Position numbers and translations under genes: made by a program. Below, piece by piece: positions 54,308 to 63,128 of a stretch of DNA of 64,000 nt (its first letter is position 1; each line of letters begins with the position of its first letter). The DNA is from Paludibaculum fermentans. Lineage in GTDB: Bacteria; Acidobacteriota; Terriglobia; Bryobacterales; Bryobacteraceae. The notes beneath the pieces were generated by a model, which was not told the origin of the DNA, did not search any database, and worked only from the letters and a program-made list of their open reading frames with translations. The stretch covers positions 5,843,501 to 5,907,500 of the forward strand of contig NZ_CP063849.1 of NCBI RefSeq assembly GCF_015277775.1, written 5' to 3'.

Positions 54308-55720
54308 CTAATTACCCAGGCCGCATTCGGCGTGGACGGCCCGGACAGCCTTCTCGATGCCGTCCTTGCGGACTACGATGCCGATGGTGAGTTCCGAGGA
54401 ACCCTGGGCGATGGCGATAATGTTGACCATCTCACGGGAGATGGCCGTGAAAATCCGGCCGGCCAAACCCGGGTGGCCCTTCATGCCCTCGCCGACGATG
54501 GCGAGCAGGCCGACATCGAGTTCGACGTCGATGGGATTCAGGTAGCCGTGGGTGAGCTCAATAGAAAAGGTCGCCTCCAGGCGTTCAATGACGGCGGGCA
54601 ACTCTGCCGTGCGGATGAGGAAGCAGAAGTTCTGACGATAGCTGGAGCTGGTCAGGGCCAGCACCTCGGCGTTGGCGGCGGCGAGGGCCTCGAGCGAGCG
54701 GGCCATGATCTTGGTGCCGCTGAGCAGGGCGCTGGCCGGATCGAGCGTCACCAGGGCGACATTCGTCATGGAGGTGACGGCGCGCGGCCCGATGGGGCCT
54801 TCCCTGGTTTCGGGGACGATGCGGGTACCGGGGGCGGTGAGATTGAAGCTGTTCTTGCTCCAGACGGGGATATCCTTCTCCATCAGGGGCACCAGGGTGC
54901 GGGGGTGGAGAACTTTGGCGCCGTTGTAGGCGAGTTCGGCCGCTTCGCGGTAAGTGATCTCGTCGAGGACCTTAGCGTTGGGCACGAGGCGCGGGTCGGC
55001 GGACATGATGCCGTCGACGTCGCTCCAGATCCAAAGTTCGGAGGCATCCAGGACGGAAGCGAGGATGGAGGCGGAGAAATCGCTGCCGCCGCGGCCCAGG
55101 GTGGTGGCGCGGCCGTCCATCGTGGCTCCGTTAAAGCCGGTGATTACAGGCAGTTTCCGCTGTTCCAGGGCCGGCTTGAGCTGATTGACGGCCTTTTCGC
55201 GGGTCTGGTCCATCAGCGGGCTGGCATTGCCGAATACGGCATCGGTGACGACGAGGTCGCGGGCGTTGACAGCGAAGGCTTCCACCCCGCGGCTCTTCAT
55301 GTAGGCGGCAATCAAGGTGGACGAGAGCCGTTCACCCACGGCGATGGCTTCGTCGACGGAGCGCGGCGGGCGCTCACCCAGCATCAGGACGCCGCGCGCG
55401 ATGCGCGAGAACTCCAAGAGGATACTGTCGAGAAGGGCCTGGGTGGCATTGCGGGCGGGCAGGTCCGGCAGAAGGTCCGCGCAGCAGTCGCGATGCTTGT
55501 GGTCGAGGGCGGCCAGGTTGGCGTCGACGCCGCGCTCATCGCCGCCTTCGGCGTGGCGCAGGGTTTCCAGCAGCATGTCGGTGACTTTCGACATGGCGGA
55601 GACAACGACGACGGTGGGCCGGTGGCTGTGAGCGTCCTCACAGAGCGCGGCGGCCGATTTGATCCGCTCGGCGGTGCCCATGCTGGTGCCGCCGAACTTC
55701 ATCACGAGCAAATTCTTCAA
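54308..55720 (-). CDS. lysC: Aspartate kinase
   Basis: 470 residues. The kinase core opens with VMKFGGTSMGTAERI and includes GRGGSDFSASILASVL and WSDVDGIMSADPRLV, with two ACT domains at the C-terminus (VALVTLDPA ... and LLAIVGEGMKG ...), where lysine or threonine usually inhibits. The enzyme phosphorylates aspartate, the first step to lysine, threonine, methionine and diaminopimelate. It overlaps the cmk stop by 4 bp (ATGA), so it is the second gene of that operon. Confidence 0.95.
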   Translation of the reverse strand: MKNLLVMKFGGTSMGTAERIKSAAALCEDAHSHRPTVVVVSAMSKVTDMLLETLRHAEGGDERGVDANLAALDHKHRDCCADLLPDLPARNATQALLDSILLEFSRIARGVLMLGERPPRSVDEAIAVGERLSSTLIAAYMKSRGVEAFAVNARDLVVTDAVFGNASPLMDQTREKAVNQLKPALEQRKLPVITGFNGATMDGRATTLGRGGSDFSASILASVLDASELWIWSDVDGIMSADPRLVPNAKVLDEITYREAAELAYNGAKVLHPRTLVPLMEKDIPVWSKNSFNLTAPGTRIVPETREGPIGPRAVTSMTNVALVTLDPASALLSGTKIMARSLEALAAANAEVLALTSSSYRQNFCFLIRTAELPAVIERLEATFSIELTHGYLNPIDVELDVGLLAIVGEGMKGHPGLAGRIFTAISREMVNIIAIAQGSSELTIGIVVRKDGIEKAVRAVHAECGLGN

Positions 55721-56403
55721 CGATGAACTTCCTTTCCATTGCTGGTGCGTTCGCGCACGATGCGCAGCAGCGCCTCCTCCACCTGGCCGGCGTCCATGTG
55801 GCTGGAGTCGAGGTAGGTGGCGTCGGGGGCCTGCCGCAGAGGAGAGTCGGGGCGGGTGGAGTCGCGCTCATCCCGTTGTTTCATTTCGCGCAGGACTTCG
55901 TCGAAGTCGGCCGGGAGACCGCGTCCCTGGAGATCGGCGACACGGCGCTGCGCGCGCACCTCGGGGGTGGCGTCGAGGAAAACCTTCACCTCTGCATTGG
56001 GAAAGACGACGGTGCCGATGTCGCGGCCTTCCATGACAGCGGAGTGGATCTCGCCCATTTCCTGCTGTTTAGCGACCAGGGCACGGCGCACGCCGGAGAC
56101 GGCGGAGACGATGGAAGCGCCCTGGGAGATCTCGGGCTCGCGGATGGCGGCGCTGACGTCCTCGCCGTTCAGCAGGACGCGGCCGTCATGCTCCAGGCGG
56201 ATCACCGCTTCGCGGGCAAGTTGCTCCAGGCTCTGGAGGTCGTTCCATTCGACTCCGGTGCGGCGGGCCCAGAGGGCCACGGCACGGTACATGGCTCCGG
56301 TGTCGATGTAAATGAAAGAAAGACGGGCGGCCACCCTCTTGGCAAGGGTGCTTTTACCGGCGCCGGCCGGTCCGTCGATGGCTACGATAATGCGTTTCGT
56401 CAA
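55717..56403 (-). CDS. cmk: Cytidylate kinase
   Basis: 228 residues. P-loop AIDGPAGAGKSTLAKRV, NMP-binding YIDTGAMYRAVAL and the lid-region REMKQRDERDSTR are standard for Cmk, which phosphorylates CMP and dCMP with ATP. The TTG at 56403 is preferred: GGAG lies 8 nt before it, whereas GTG 56412 would overlap the SD. The protein then begins MTKRIIVAID. It is followed directly by lysC. Divergent from the TPR gene. Confidence 0.94.
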   Translation of the reverse strand: MTKRIIVAIDGPAGAGKSTLAKRVAARLSFIYIDTGAMYRAVALWARRTGVEWNDLQSLEQLAREAVIRLEHDGRVLLNGEDVSAAIREPEISQGASIVSAVSGVRRALVAKQQEMGEIHSAVMEGRDIGTVVFPNAEVKVFLDATPEVRAQRRVADLQGRGLPADFDEVLREMKQRDERDSTRPDSPLRQAPDATYLDSSHMDAGQVEEALLRIVRERTSNGKEVHR

Positions 56404-56427
56404 GGCTAACACTCCAGTTTATCGCGC

Positions 56428-56433
56428 TAGACT
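56428..56433 (+). promoter_or_regulatory. -10-like TAGACT seven bases before ATG 56441
   Basis: TAGACT (TANNNT, four of six) is followed by GGAAATT and the start codon. GGAAA could be a weak SD, so leaderless initiation is only one option. Confidence 0.25.
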
Positions 56434-56440
56434 GGAAATT

Positions 56441-56809
56441 ATGCTGGGAAAGACAGTTTTGATGACTCTGGCGGCCGCGATCTGCCTGTTTGCCGCCAAT
56501 CCGAAGGTGACTCAGGCGGAGGCCAAGGTGAAAGCGGGCAAGTTCGAGGAAGCGTTCGCGCTGCTCGATCCGCTGTACAAGGCGAACGCCAAGGACGCCG
56601 AAGTGAACAAAGCGCTGGCGGATGCGCACTTGAAGTATGCCGACAGCTTCATGAACAACGAGGCCCTGCCGCCGCGGCAGAAGTACCGTCCGGCGCTGAA
56701 GCAGTACCGCGAGGTGCTGACCTACGACCCGGCGAACAAGGATGCGAAGGCGAAGATCAACCTGATCGAGGGGATCTACAAGCAGATGGGCATGCCGGTC
56801 CCGCAGTAA
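56441..56809 (+). CDS. Small exported TPR-like protein
   Basis: 122 residues with a signal peptide (MLGKTVLMTLAAAICLFA). Two to three TPR-like helix pairs follow: AEAKVKAGKFEEAFALLDPL, AEVNKALADAHLKYAD, and QYREVLTYDPANKDAKAKINL. It is likely a periplasmic scaffold or adaptor; no partner is visible. It is divergent from cmk with 37 bp between start codons and convergent with the ferredoxin gene. Confidence 0.72.
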   Translation: MLGKTVLMTLAAAICLFAANPKVTQAEAKVKAGKFEEAFALLDPLYKANAKDAEVNKALADAHLKYADSFMNNEALPPRQKYRPALKQYREVLTYDPANKDAKAKINLIEGIYKQMGMPVPQ

Positions 56810-56833
56810 ACGAAACGGCCGGAGAGGCGGGGG

Positions 56834-57208
56834 CTACTCCTCCGCCTGGGCCAGCGGATCGCGCGCGAAGACAAATTCCTCCACCGGTTGCCCGCCGATC
56901 AGGTGCTCCTGAATGATGCGCTCCAGCACCGCCGGCGTGGCGTTACGGTACCAGACTCCCTCCGGATAGACAACGGCGATGGGACCCTGCTCGCAGATCC
57001 GCAGGCAGTTCGCCTTGGTGCGATAGATCTCCTTGTGGTTCAACTCCTTGAGCCGGGACTTGAGATAGTCCCACGACTCGAGACCCTGCTCTTTCTCGCA
57101 GCACTTGGGATTGCTCTGGTCGGCGCAGAGAAAGATGTGGCGCCGGAGCGAGCCGATGCCGTAGGCGGACGCGAGTTTCTGGAGTTTCTCTTCGGATTCG
57201 GAAGGCAT
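56834..57208 (-). CDS. Thioredoxin-fold [2Fe-2S] ferredoxin-like protein
   Basis: 124 residues. [17 protein letters not shown] and [19 protein letters not shown] give the Cys spacing of the thioredoxin-like [2Fe-2S] ferredoxin family (as in Aquifex Fd). It carries one electron at low potential. It lies 10 bp after the radical SAM gene on the same strand, so it may supply its electrons; that is inference from position. Confidence 0.85.
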   Translation of the reverse strand: MPSESEEKLQKLASAYGIGSLRRHIFLCADQSNPKCCEKEQGLESWDYLKSRLKELNHKEIYRTKANCLRICEQGPIAVVYPEGVWYRNATPAVLERIIQEHLIGGQPVEEFVFARDPLAQAEE

Positions 57209-57218
57209 GGGTCAGCTT

Positions 57219-58433
57219 TCAGTATGGACTGATCGAATGCGGCGCCAGCTCCGCGCTGCGCCCCAGTAGTTTCTCCACGTCCTTGCGCAGGGGGCCCACC
57301 GCCTTGGTGAAGATCATCTTATAGGCCTGGCAGAAGTAGTCGAGATCCTCAAACTGCTTGTGCATGCCGTGGCGGGTCTTGGGGCAGCCGCCGTGGCAGA
57401 TGGTTTGGAACTCGCACACCTGGCACTCAGGATGCGCCAGCGTCTTCTTCACCGCGAACGAGTAGCGCTTCTGCCGCCGCGCGAGCTCCGGAAACGAATC
57501 CAGATTCACATTGCCTAGCTTCCACGACGACTCGACGAAGAAGTCGCAGGGGTAGACGTCGCCGTTGTACTCCACCACGACATAGCTGTCGCACGTCTCG
57601 TGCATCGTGCAACTGCCGGGCTTCTGGCCGGCGATGGCTTCCGCCAGATTGTCGAAGAAGCGCACACGGATCCTGCGGCGCTCGGGCCACCACAGGTCGA
57701 AGATCTCGCACATGAACCGCCCGTACTCTTCCGGTGTAATCGTGAACGGAAACGGCTTGCCCTCGGCGTCGAACTCGGCCAGCGGAATGAACTGCATGTA
57801 GTCGATGCCCAGCGAGCGGTAGAACTTATAGATCTCGCGCGGCTTGTGCACATTCGACTGGCTCAGCACGCACAGCACGTTGAAATCGACCTTCTCTTTC
57901 TGCATCGCCTCGACGCCGCGCATCACGTTTTTCCAGGTGCCATGGCCCGCTTTGTTGAAGCGGTAGAGGTCGTTTACCTCCTCCGGTCCGTCCAGCGAGA
58001 TGCCGATCAGGAACTTGTACTCGCGGAAGAGCTGGCCCCAATCCTTGTCGAGCAGGACGCCGTTGGTCTGCAGGGCATTCGAAACGGACTGCCCATTGCG
58101 GCCATGCCGTTGCTGCAGGTCTACCAGCTTCTGGAAGAACGGCAGTCCGGCAAGTGTCGGTTCACCGCCCTGGAATGCGAAGGTCGAGGCCGGGTAGGAG
58201 TAGAACAGGTAGTTGTCCACCAGCCGCTCCAGCGTATCGTTGGTCATCAGCCGCGCCGGCAGTTCCTTGTAGGGATCGGCATCGCGGTCGAGATAGAAGC
58301 AGTAGGAGCAGTCGAGGTTGCAGACGGCCGAGGCCGGTTTGATGAGCAGCGAAGTGATACGCGGTGCCTGGCCCTGGATGGACGCGGTCGAATAGCTGTC
58401 GTTGACGATCGCAAAGGGATTCCCAGGCGTCAT
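57219..58433 (-). CDS. Anaerobic sulfatase-maturating-enzyme-like radical SAM protein
   Basis: 404 residues from ATG 58433. The radical SAM motif VCNLDCSYCFYL has Cys38, Cys42, Cys45; FAFQGGEPTLAGL is the SAM-binding GGEP; the C-terminal SPASM domain has CTMHETCDSYVVVE, CEFQTICHGGCPKTR and CQAYK, giving two further iron-sulfur clusters. This layout is that of anSME, which converts a Cys or Ser in sulfatases to formylglycine. No sulfatase gene is in the window. The frame extends to 58481 but ATG 58433 lies 19 bp from the divergent AlkD start and is more plausible. Confidence 0.88.
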   Translation of the reverse strand: MTPGNPFAIVNDSYSTASIQGQAPRITSLLIKPASAVCNLDCSYCFYLDRDADPYKELPARLMTNDTLERLVDNYLFYSYPASTFAFQGGEPTLAGLPFFQKLVDLQQRHGRNGQSVSNALQTNGVLLDKDWGQLFREYKFLIGISLDGPEEVNDLYRFNKAGHGTWKNVMRGVEAMQKEKVDFNVLCVLSQSNVHKPREIYKFYRSLGIDYMQFIPLAEFDAEGKPFPFTITPEEYGRFMCEIFDLWWPERRRIRVRFFDNLAEAIAGQKPGSCTMHETCDSYVVVEYNGDVYPCDFFVESSWKLGNVNLDSFPELARRQKRYSFAVKKTLAHPECQVCEFQTICHGGCPKTRHGMHKQFEDLDYFCQAYKMIFTKAVGPLRKDVEKLLGRSAELAPHSISPY

Positions 58434-58452
58434 ATGCTCGGAGTGTATCACT

Positions 58453-59172
58453 ATGACCCCGGACGGCCTGTCAGCCCACATTCATGAGCGGATGCTTGCC
58501 TTGGCGGACGCCGGGTTCGCCGCCGGCCAGCGCCGCTTTTTCCAGCATGAAGTGGACACCTATGGTGTACGGACCCAACATCTGAACGGCCTTGTCCGTG
58601 AGGTGTACGCCGAGGTCAAAGCGTGGCCGCTGGCTGACCGCAATGCGTTGATGAAGCGCCTGTGGGAGACCGGGAAGCTGGAGTCCGGAACCCTCGCCTG
58701 CCACGTCTACCGCCGTTTCGCCCGGCAGTGCACGTCCTGCGAGTTCCAACTGTTCGAGCGCTGGCTCGACCGCTATGTTCACAACTGGGCCCACACCGAC
58801 GGTGTGGCGTCCTGGCTGCTGGCCGCCTGCATCGAGAACGTACCCGAGTTGCGCTTTTCACTCAAGCCCTGGACGGCTGCCCCCAACCGTTGGAAACGCC
58901 GCGCCTCGGCGGTGGCCCTGCTGCAGGAGGCCAAGGCCGGCCGCCATGCGGACTACATCTTCGAAATCGCCCGCCTGCTGCTGCCGGATCGCGACGACAT
59001 GGTGGAAAAAGGGGTGGGCTGGCTGCTGAAAGAGGCCTATCCCCAGCGTCCGCTGGAGACGCACGCCTTCCTGCTGGAGAACCGTGACCTCGCGACGCGC
59101 CTCACACTGCGCTATGCGGCGGAGAAGATGACGCCGGAACACCGGCAATCGCTGCTCGCATCTCATCGATGA
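58453..59172 (+). CDS. AlkD-like HEAT-repeat DNA alkylation-repair glycosylase
   Basis: 239 residues, all-helical. WKRRASAVALLQEAK, DMVEKGVGWLLKEAY, and the early QHEVDTYGVRTQHLNGLVRE correspond to AlkD/PF08713 proteins, which excise bulky or positively charged 3-/7-alkyl purines without base flipping; the Trp and Asp of these motifs are candidate active-site residues. SD GGAG lies 9 nt before ATG 58453. Its last 71 bp overlap the convergent histidine kinase. Confidence 0.85.
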   Translation: MTPDGLSAHIHERMLALADAGFAAGQRRFFQHEVDTYGVRTQHLNGLVREVYAEVKAWPLADRNALMKRLWETGKLESGTLACHVYRRFARQCTSCEFQLFERWLDRYVHNWAHTDGVASWLLAACIENVPELRFSLKPWTAAPNRWKRRASAVALLQEAKAGRHADYIFEIARLLLPDRDDMVEKGVGWLLKEAYPQRPLETHAFLLENRDLATRLTLRYAAEKMTPEHRQSLLASHR

Positions 59173-61600
59173 GCGCGTCGATGGTGAAGGGCTTGGGGAT
59201 GAACCGTCCGGGCAGCGACTCGATTCGTGTCTCGTGGCTGTAGCCCGACATGAACAGCACCGGGATCTCCGGGTTGATGGCACGCATCTGTCTCACCATG
59301 TCGACACCCGTCATGCGCGGCATGACGACGTCCGTGACGACAAGATCGAAGGTACGGCCGGCAAAAAGCTCCAGGGCTTCGGCGCCCGACCCGGCCGGCT
59401 GCACCTGAAATCCGGACCGGTCCAGCGCGGTAGCCAGAAACTCCCGCACCGCCTGCTCGTCCTCCACCAGCAGGATCCGCGCTCCGGTGCCGGCCTCGGC
59501 TGGAGCTGTCTCTGCCTGCCCGGCCGGACTGGCGACGCCGGTGCGGGCGGGAAAGTGGATCAAAAACTGGGTGCCCTGCCCGGGTTCGCTATGCACCTCG
59601 ATCGCGCCCTGGTTCTGCCGCACGATGCCATACACCGTCGCCAACCCCAGCCCGGTGCCGCGCCCGGTCTCTTTCGTGGTGAAGAAGGGCTCGAAGATCT
59701 TCGGCAGGAGATCGTTGGCAATCCCCGCTCCGGAATCGCGGAACTCCAGAGTCACGTGCGGACCCGGCAGCAGCCCCGTCAGGTCACCGGTGTGGCCGCT
59801 TTCGATCCGGGAGATGTATGTCCGGAGCGCGATCCGGCCGCCGCCCGGCATGGCGTCCTTGGCGTTTGCCGCCAGATTCACGAGAATCTGTGAGATCTGG
59901 CTGGGATCGGCCAGGATCACCGGCAGTTGGGCGGCTGGTTGAAAAGTCACCTCAATACGCGCCCCCAGCAGGGGCGGCAGCAGTTGCAGGGTCTCGCGGA
60001 TCTCCAGGTTGAGATCCAACAGCCGGGGCTGTGTAATCTGCCTCCGGCTGAAGGTGAGCAATTGGCGCGTGAGCTCCGCTGCCCGTTCGGCGGCTTTCTT
60101 CACTTGCTCCAGCGAAGACGTGGGCGACTGCCCGCGGCCCGCCTGATTGCGGGCAATCTCGTTGAATCCGAGAATCGCGGTGAGCAGGTTGTTGAAGTCG
60201 TGCGCCACGCCGCCCGCCAGGCGGCCGACGGCTTCCATCTTGCTGGTCTGGCGGATCTGCTCTTCCATCTCCTTGCGCTGCCGGATGTCCTCCAGCAGCA
60301 CGATGCAGTAATCCGGCGAACCGTCCGGCGTCAGCGCGATGGAGATGCGGGCCCGCGCCCAAACCGCATCGCCGCTCTTGGCTACAAAGGCGCGTTCAAA
60401 GTCGTGGTGGCGGGCCTCGCCGATCACCAGGTCGAACGCCCGCTGCCGGGCGACGGCATGCTCTTTCGGGTCTACAATGTCGAGATAGTTCATCCCGCGC
60501 AACTCTTCCCACGCATAGCCGAAGATCTCGCAGAACTGGTTGTTGGCGAGAATGAAAGCGCCGGTGGTTGAGACGTGGGCTATGCCCAGGGGCGCCTCGG
60601 CAAAGGTGGTGCGGAAGCGCCGCTCCACTTCGTCCACTTCGCGCACCCGGCGGCTGGCCTCGTGTTGGAGATCGCGATTCCACTTCCAGGCCAGGACAAT
60701 GCCGCCTCCGCAGAGCGCCAGGATCAGCGACATCGTCACGCGGCTCATCAGCGTCCACAACATGCTCAACACCAGCAGGTTGCGGCCAATGCGTTCGGCG
60801 GAACCGGAGTGGAATGTGGCTTCCAGCCGGTGCCACATCATGTCGGTGACTCCGAACATGATCACGGCAAGGATGACGGCGCCGGCCAGCACTCCGGCGA
60901 AGACGGTGCGGGCGGAAACCGGCGCCTGGTTCAGCAACCCGAAATTGCGCTGCTTCCAGCGTTCCACCGCGGGGGAACAGAGATGCAGGATCACCGCGGC
61001 GGCGGCCGCGTCCACCAACGCGCCCAGCCACCAAGCTTCCCATTGGGCCAGCGTTACCTGCGCCTGCGCATCGCTCATCTGGCTGAGGAAGAACGAACCG
61101 GAGGAAGCGACCAGAGTACAGAGCAGCGCGCTCATAAAGTAGCCCAGGCGCGCCGCTGCATTGCGGAACTGGTAAGGGAGGCCCGAAAGCCGGTAGACAA
61201 TGGCCAGGATTGTCAGCGCTGATGCGTCAACGAGACTGAACGGCGCCAGCCAGCGTAGGGGGACATGCACAGCCACGCCAATGCCCAGACACGCCGCAAT
61301 CACCGGCAGCAGGGCATACTCCAGCCCGAACCAGAACATCAGGACAATGCCCGCCGCGAAGGGGGGGAAGATCGCGATGCGCCAGTCGCCCACAGCCACC
61401 CGGTTGAGTGGCATCGAGACCGAGGAAAAGCCGTACAACCAGCTCAATCCGGTGAAGCCCACGCATCCGGCCAGCAACAGCAGGGCGGGCCGCTGGCGCC
61501 ACAGACCGCACTGAAACAGCATCCACACGGGAATGGGCGCCCAACTCCCGTGGGCCGCAGGATCCGGTCTACTGGCGGACGCTGGCTCAGAATGACGCAC
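59102..61600 (-). CDS. Membrane hybrid histidine kinase (PAS-HisKA-HATPase-REC)
   Basis: 832 residues. Residues ~30-320 have seven to eight membrane helices, MASE1-like. A PAS domain (~335-455, [20 protein letters not shown]) is followed by the H-box [16 protein letters not shown], the N box [16 protein letters not shown] boxes DSGAGI and [13 protein letters not shown], and a receiver domain (~700-820) with LLVEDEQAV and the phospho-Asp in [12 protein letters not shown]. It probably senses an envelope or internal cue and passes phosphate to an unlinked regulator. The H-box lacks the HE pair in favour of HDFNN, typical of the class. Overlaps AlkD by 71 bp. Confidence 0.92.
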   Translation of the reverse strand: MRHSEPASASRPDPAAHGSWAPIPVWMLFQCGLWRQRPALLLLAGCVGFTGLSWLYGFSSVSMPLNRVAVGDWRIAIFPPFAAGIVLMFWFGLEYALLPVIAACLGIGVAVHVPLRWLAPFSLVDASALTILAIVYRLSGLPYQFRNAAARLGYFMSALLCTLVASSGSFFLSQMSDAQAQVTLAQWEAWWLGALVDAAAAAVILHLCSPAVERWKQRNFGLLNQAPVSARTVFAGVLAGAVILAVIMFGVTDMMWHRLEATFHSGSAERIGRNLLVLSMLWTLMSRVTMSLILALCGGGIVLAWKWNRDLQHEASRRVREVDEVERRFRTTFAEAPLGIAHVSTTGAFILANNQFCEIFGYAWEELRGMNYLDIVDPKEHAVARQRAFDLVIGEARHHDFERAFVAKSGDAVWARARISIALTPDGSPDYCIVLLEDIRQRKEMEEQIRQTSKMEAVGRLAGGVAHDFNNLLTAILGFNEIARNQAGRGQSPTSSLEQVKKAAERAAELTRQLLTFSRRQITQPRLLDLNLEIRETLQLLPPLLGARIEVTFQPAAQLPVILADPSQISQILVNLAANAKDAMPGGGRIALRTYISRIESGHTGDLTGLLPGPHVTLEFRDSGAGIANDLLPKIFEPFFTTKETGRGTGLGLATVYGIVRQNQGAIEVHSEPGQGTQFLIHFPARTGVASPAGQAETAPAEAGTGARILLVEDEQAVREFLATALDRSGFQVQPAGSGAEALELFAGRTFDLVVTDVVMPRMTGVDMVRQMRAINPEIPVLFMSGYSHETRIESLPGRFIPKPFTIDALIDEMRAAIAGVPASSSPPHSAV

Positions 61601-61631
61601 AACGATTTAATCGGCTGCTTCGAAGGATTCT

Positions 61632-61666
61632 GCACACCGGGGCGCAAGATAAGCGCCCCGGTGTGC
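61632..61666. terminator. Perfect 14-bp stem-loop downstream of the Gfo/Idh gene
   Basis: GCACACCGGGGCGC (61632-61645), 7-nt loop AAGATAA, GCGCCCCGGTGTGC (61653-61666). There is no T run on either side, so it may stop transcription with Rho or protect the 3' end. Confidence 0.55.
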
Positions 61667-61706
61667 CGTTCGGATTATGATACCCGAAGCTGCCGGTTTC
61701 CGTTGC

Positions 61707-62921
61707 TTAGAGTGGAAGTATCTCTTCCCGCAACGGATCGAAGTTCAGCCGCCGCTTCTGCACATAGCTGATGTTGCCCAGGTGCGAAGCCATGGCCGAG
61801 CGGTGGCCCGTGTAGACATCGCAGTTCGGCCGCTGCCGGGTCTTGCAGCACTCCAGGAAGTTCTTGACGTGGTCGAGCGTGAAATCGTAGTTCGGCCCCA
61901 TCACTTCCACCGGCTTCGCCCCGCGCTCCGCACTGGTGTACTCATACCGCCGCCGGTCGATGTAGAGCTTGCCCTTGGTGCCGCAGAATTCGATGCCCTC
62001 GCCGCGAATGCCGGGCGCCAGGGTGGCTTCGAACGTCGCCGTGAACTCGTTGCCGTACTCCAGCAGGACGTTGATGGTATCCGGAGCCGTGCGGCCGTCC
62101 TTGTAGCAGTAGACGCCGCCCGCGGCCACGCCGGAGGTGGGCGAGTCTGTGCCCATGAACATGTGCACCACGTCGATCCAGTGGGTCATCAGGTCGGTCA
62201 CCTGGCCGCCGCCGAAGTCGAGGTACGCGCGCCAGTTCCAGAACTGTTGCGGATCCCAGTCGCGCCATTTCACTGGACCCAGGAAGCGAGCCCAATCCAG
62301 GTTCGACGGCAGGGTCGCCAGCGACGGCGGAGCCTTCCGCAGGTGGTAGCCGTTGCCGTGCCACCAGGTACGGACCAGCGAGATCTTGCCCAGCACGCCC
62401 TCGTCGATATACTTCTTCTTCGCCTCGATGTAGTGCGCGCCGGAGCGCTGCTGCAGGCCGACCTGGCACACGCGGTTGTTCACGCGCGCGGCCTTCACGA
62501 TCAGCGGACCTTCCTCCATCCGCAGCGTCAGCGGCTTCTCGACGTAGACGTCCTTACCCGCGTTCAGCGCGTCGATGGCCACAGTGGAGTGCCAGTGGTC
62601 TGGGGTGGCGATCAGAACTGCGTCGATGCCCTTCTCTTCCAGCAACTGGCGGTGGTCCTTGAAGCCCTTCGCGCCCGGCGCCATCTTCTGCGCGCGGTCG
62701 ATCATTTCGGCGTAAACATCACACGCCGCCACGAGATTGGTGTCGCCGGTCTTCAGGAAGTTGCCCATCACGCCGCGGCCGCGTTCGCCGGCGCCGATGA
62801 GGCCCATGTTGATCTTGTCGTTGGCGCCCAGGATCCGGGAATAGGAGAGAGCCGACCAGGCAATGGCGGCCTGACCGGCGGAGCGCAAGAACGCTCGCCG
62901 CGCGTGAGTCTGACTTGGCAT
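61707..62921 (-). CDS. Tat-exported Gfo/Idh/MocA-family oxidoreductase
   Basis: 404 residues. The N-terminus ARRAFLRSAGQAAIAWSA is a twin-arginine signal. The Rossmann fold begins NMGLIGAGERGRG; EKPLTLRMEEG is the hallmark EKP with a catalytic-region Lys, and the C-terminal dehydrogenase domain has FGGGQVTDLMTHWIDVVH. It should oxidise or reduce a sugar or sugar derivative with a tightly held NAD(P). Members are highly expanded in Acidobacteria and Planctomycetes. ATG 62921 has TATAAT 6 nt upstream and no SD. Confidence 0.9.
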   Translation of the reverse strand: MPSQTHARRAFLRSAGQAAIAWSALSYSRILGANDKINMGLIGAGERGRGVMGNFLKTGDTNLVAACDVYAEMIDRAQKMAPGAKGFKDHRQLLEEKGIDAVLIATPDHWHSTVAIDALNAGKDVYVEKPLTLRMEEGPLIVKAARVNNRVCQVGLQQRSGAHYIEAKKKYIDEGVLGKISLVRTWWHGNGYHLRKAPPSLATLPSNLDWARFLGPVKWRDWDPQQFWNWRAYLDFGGGQVTDLMTHWIDVVHMFMGTDSPTSGVAAGGVYCYKDGRTAPDTINVLLEYGNEFTATFEATLAPGIRGEGIEFCGTKGKLYIDRRRYEYTSAERGAKPVEVMGPNYDFTLDHVKNFLECCKTRQRPNCDVYTGHRSAMASHLGNISYVQKRRLNFDPLREEILPL

Positions 62922-62927
62922 GCAGGA

Positions 62928-62933
62928 ATTATA
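62928..62933 (-). promoter_or_regulatory. Perfect -10 TATAAT six bases before ATG 62921
   Basis: TATAAT on the minus strand ends six bases before the start codon. With no SD and no room for a leader, this is the clearest leaderless candidate. No clear -35 is seen at 17 bp. Confidence 0.5.
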
Positions 62934-63102
62934 TCCCCGCCGCGCCCTTTCCGGCGGACCGATCTGCGGGTTTGTTCACGCAGATTTGTAATCGGTTCAC
63001 GGAAACGGCGGCCCCGCGTTGCTGCGCATTCCCATGGCGTTCAGGGCACCGACGAAAGATACTCGCCGGGGCGGTGGACCGCTCACGCCCGGCCCACTCC
63101 GA

Positions 63103-63108
63103 TACAAT
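63103..63108 (+). promoter_or_regulatory. -10 box TACAAT upstream of the esterase gene
   Basis: TACAAT lies 20 bp before ATG 63129, leaving space for the SD GGAG (8-nt spacing). No clear -35. Confidence 0.4.
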
Positions 63109-63128
63109 CATCCTTCGGAGAATTCCCT

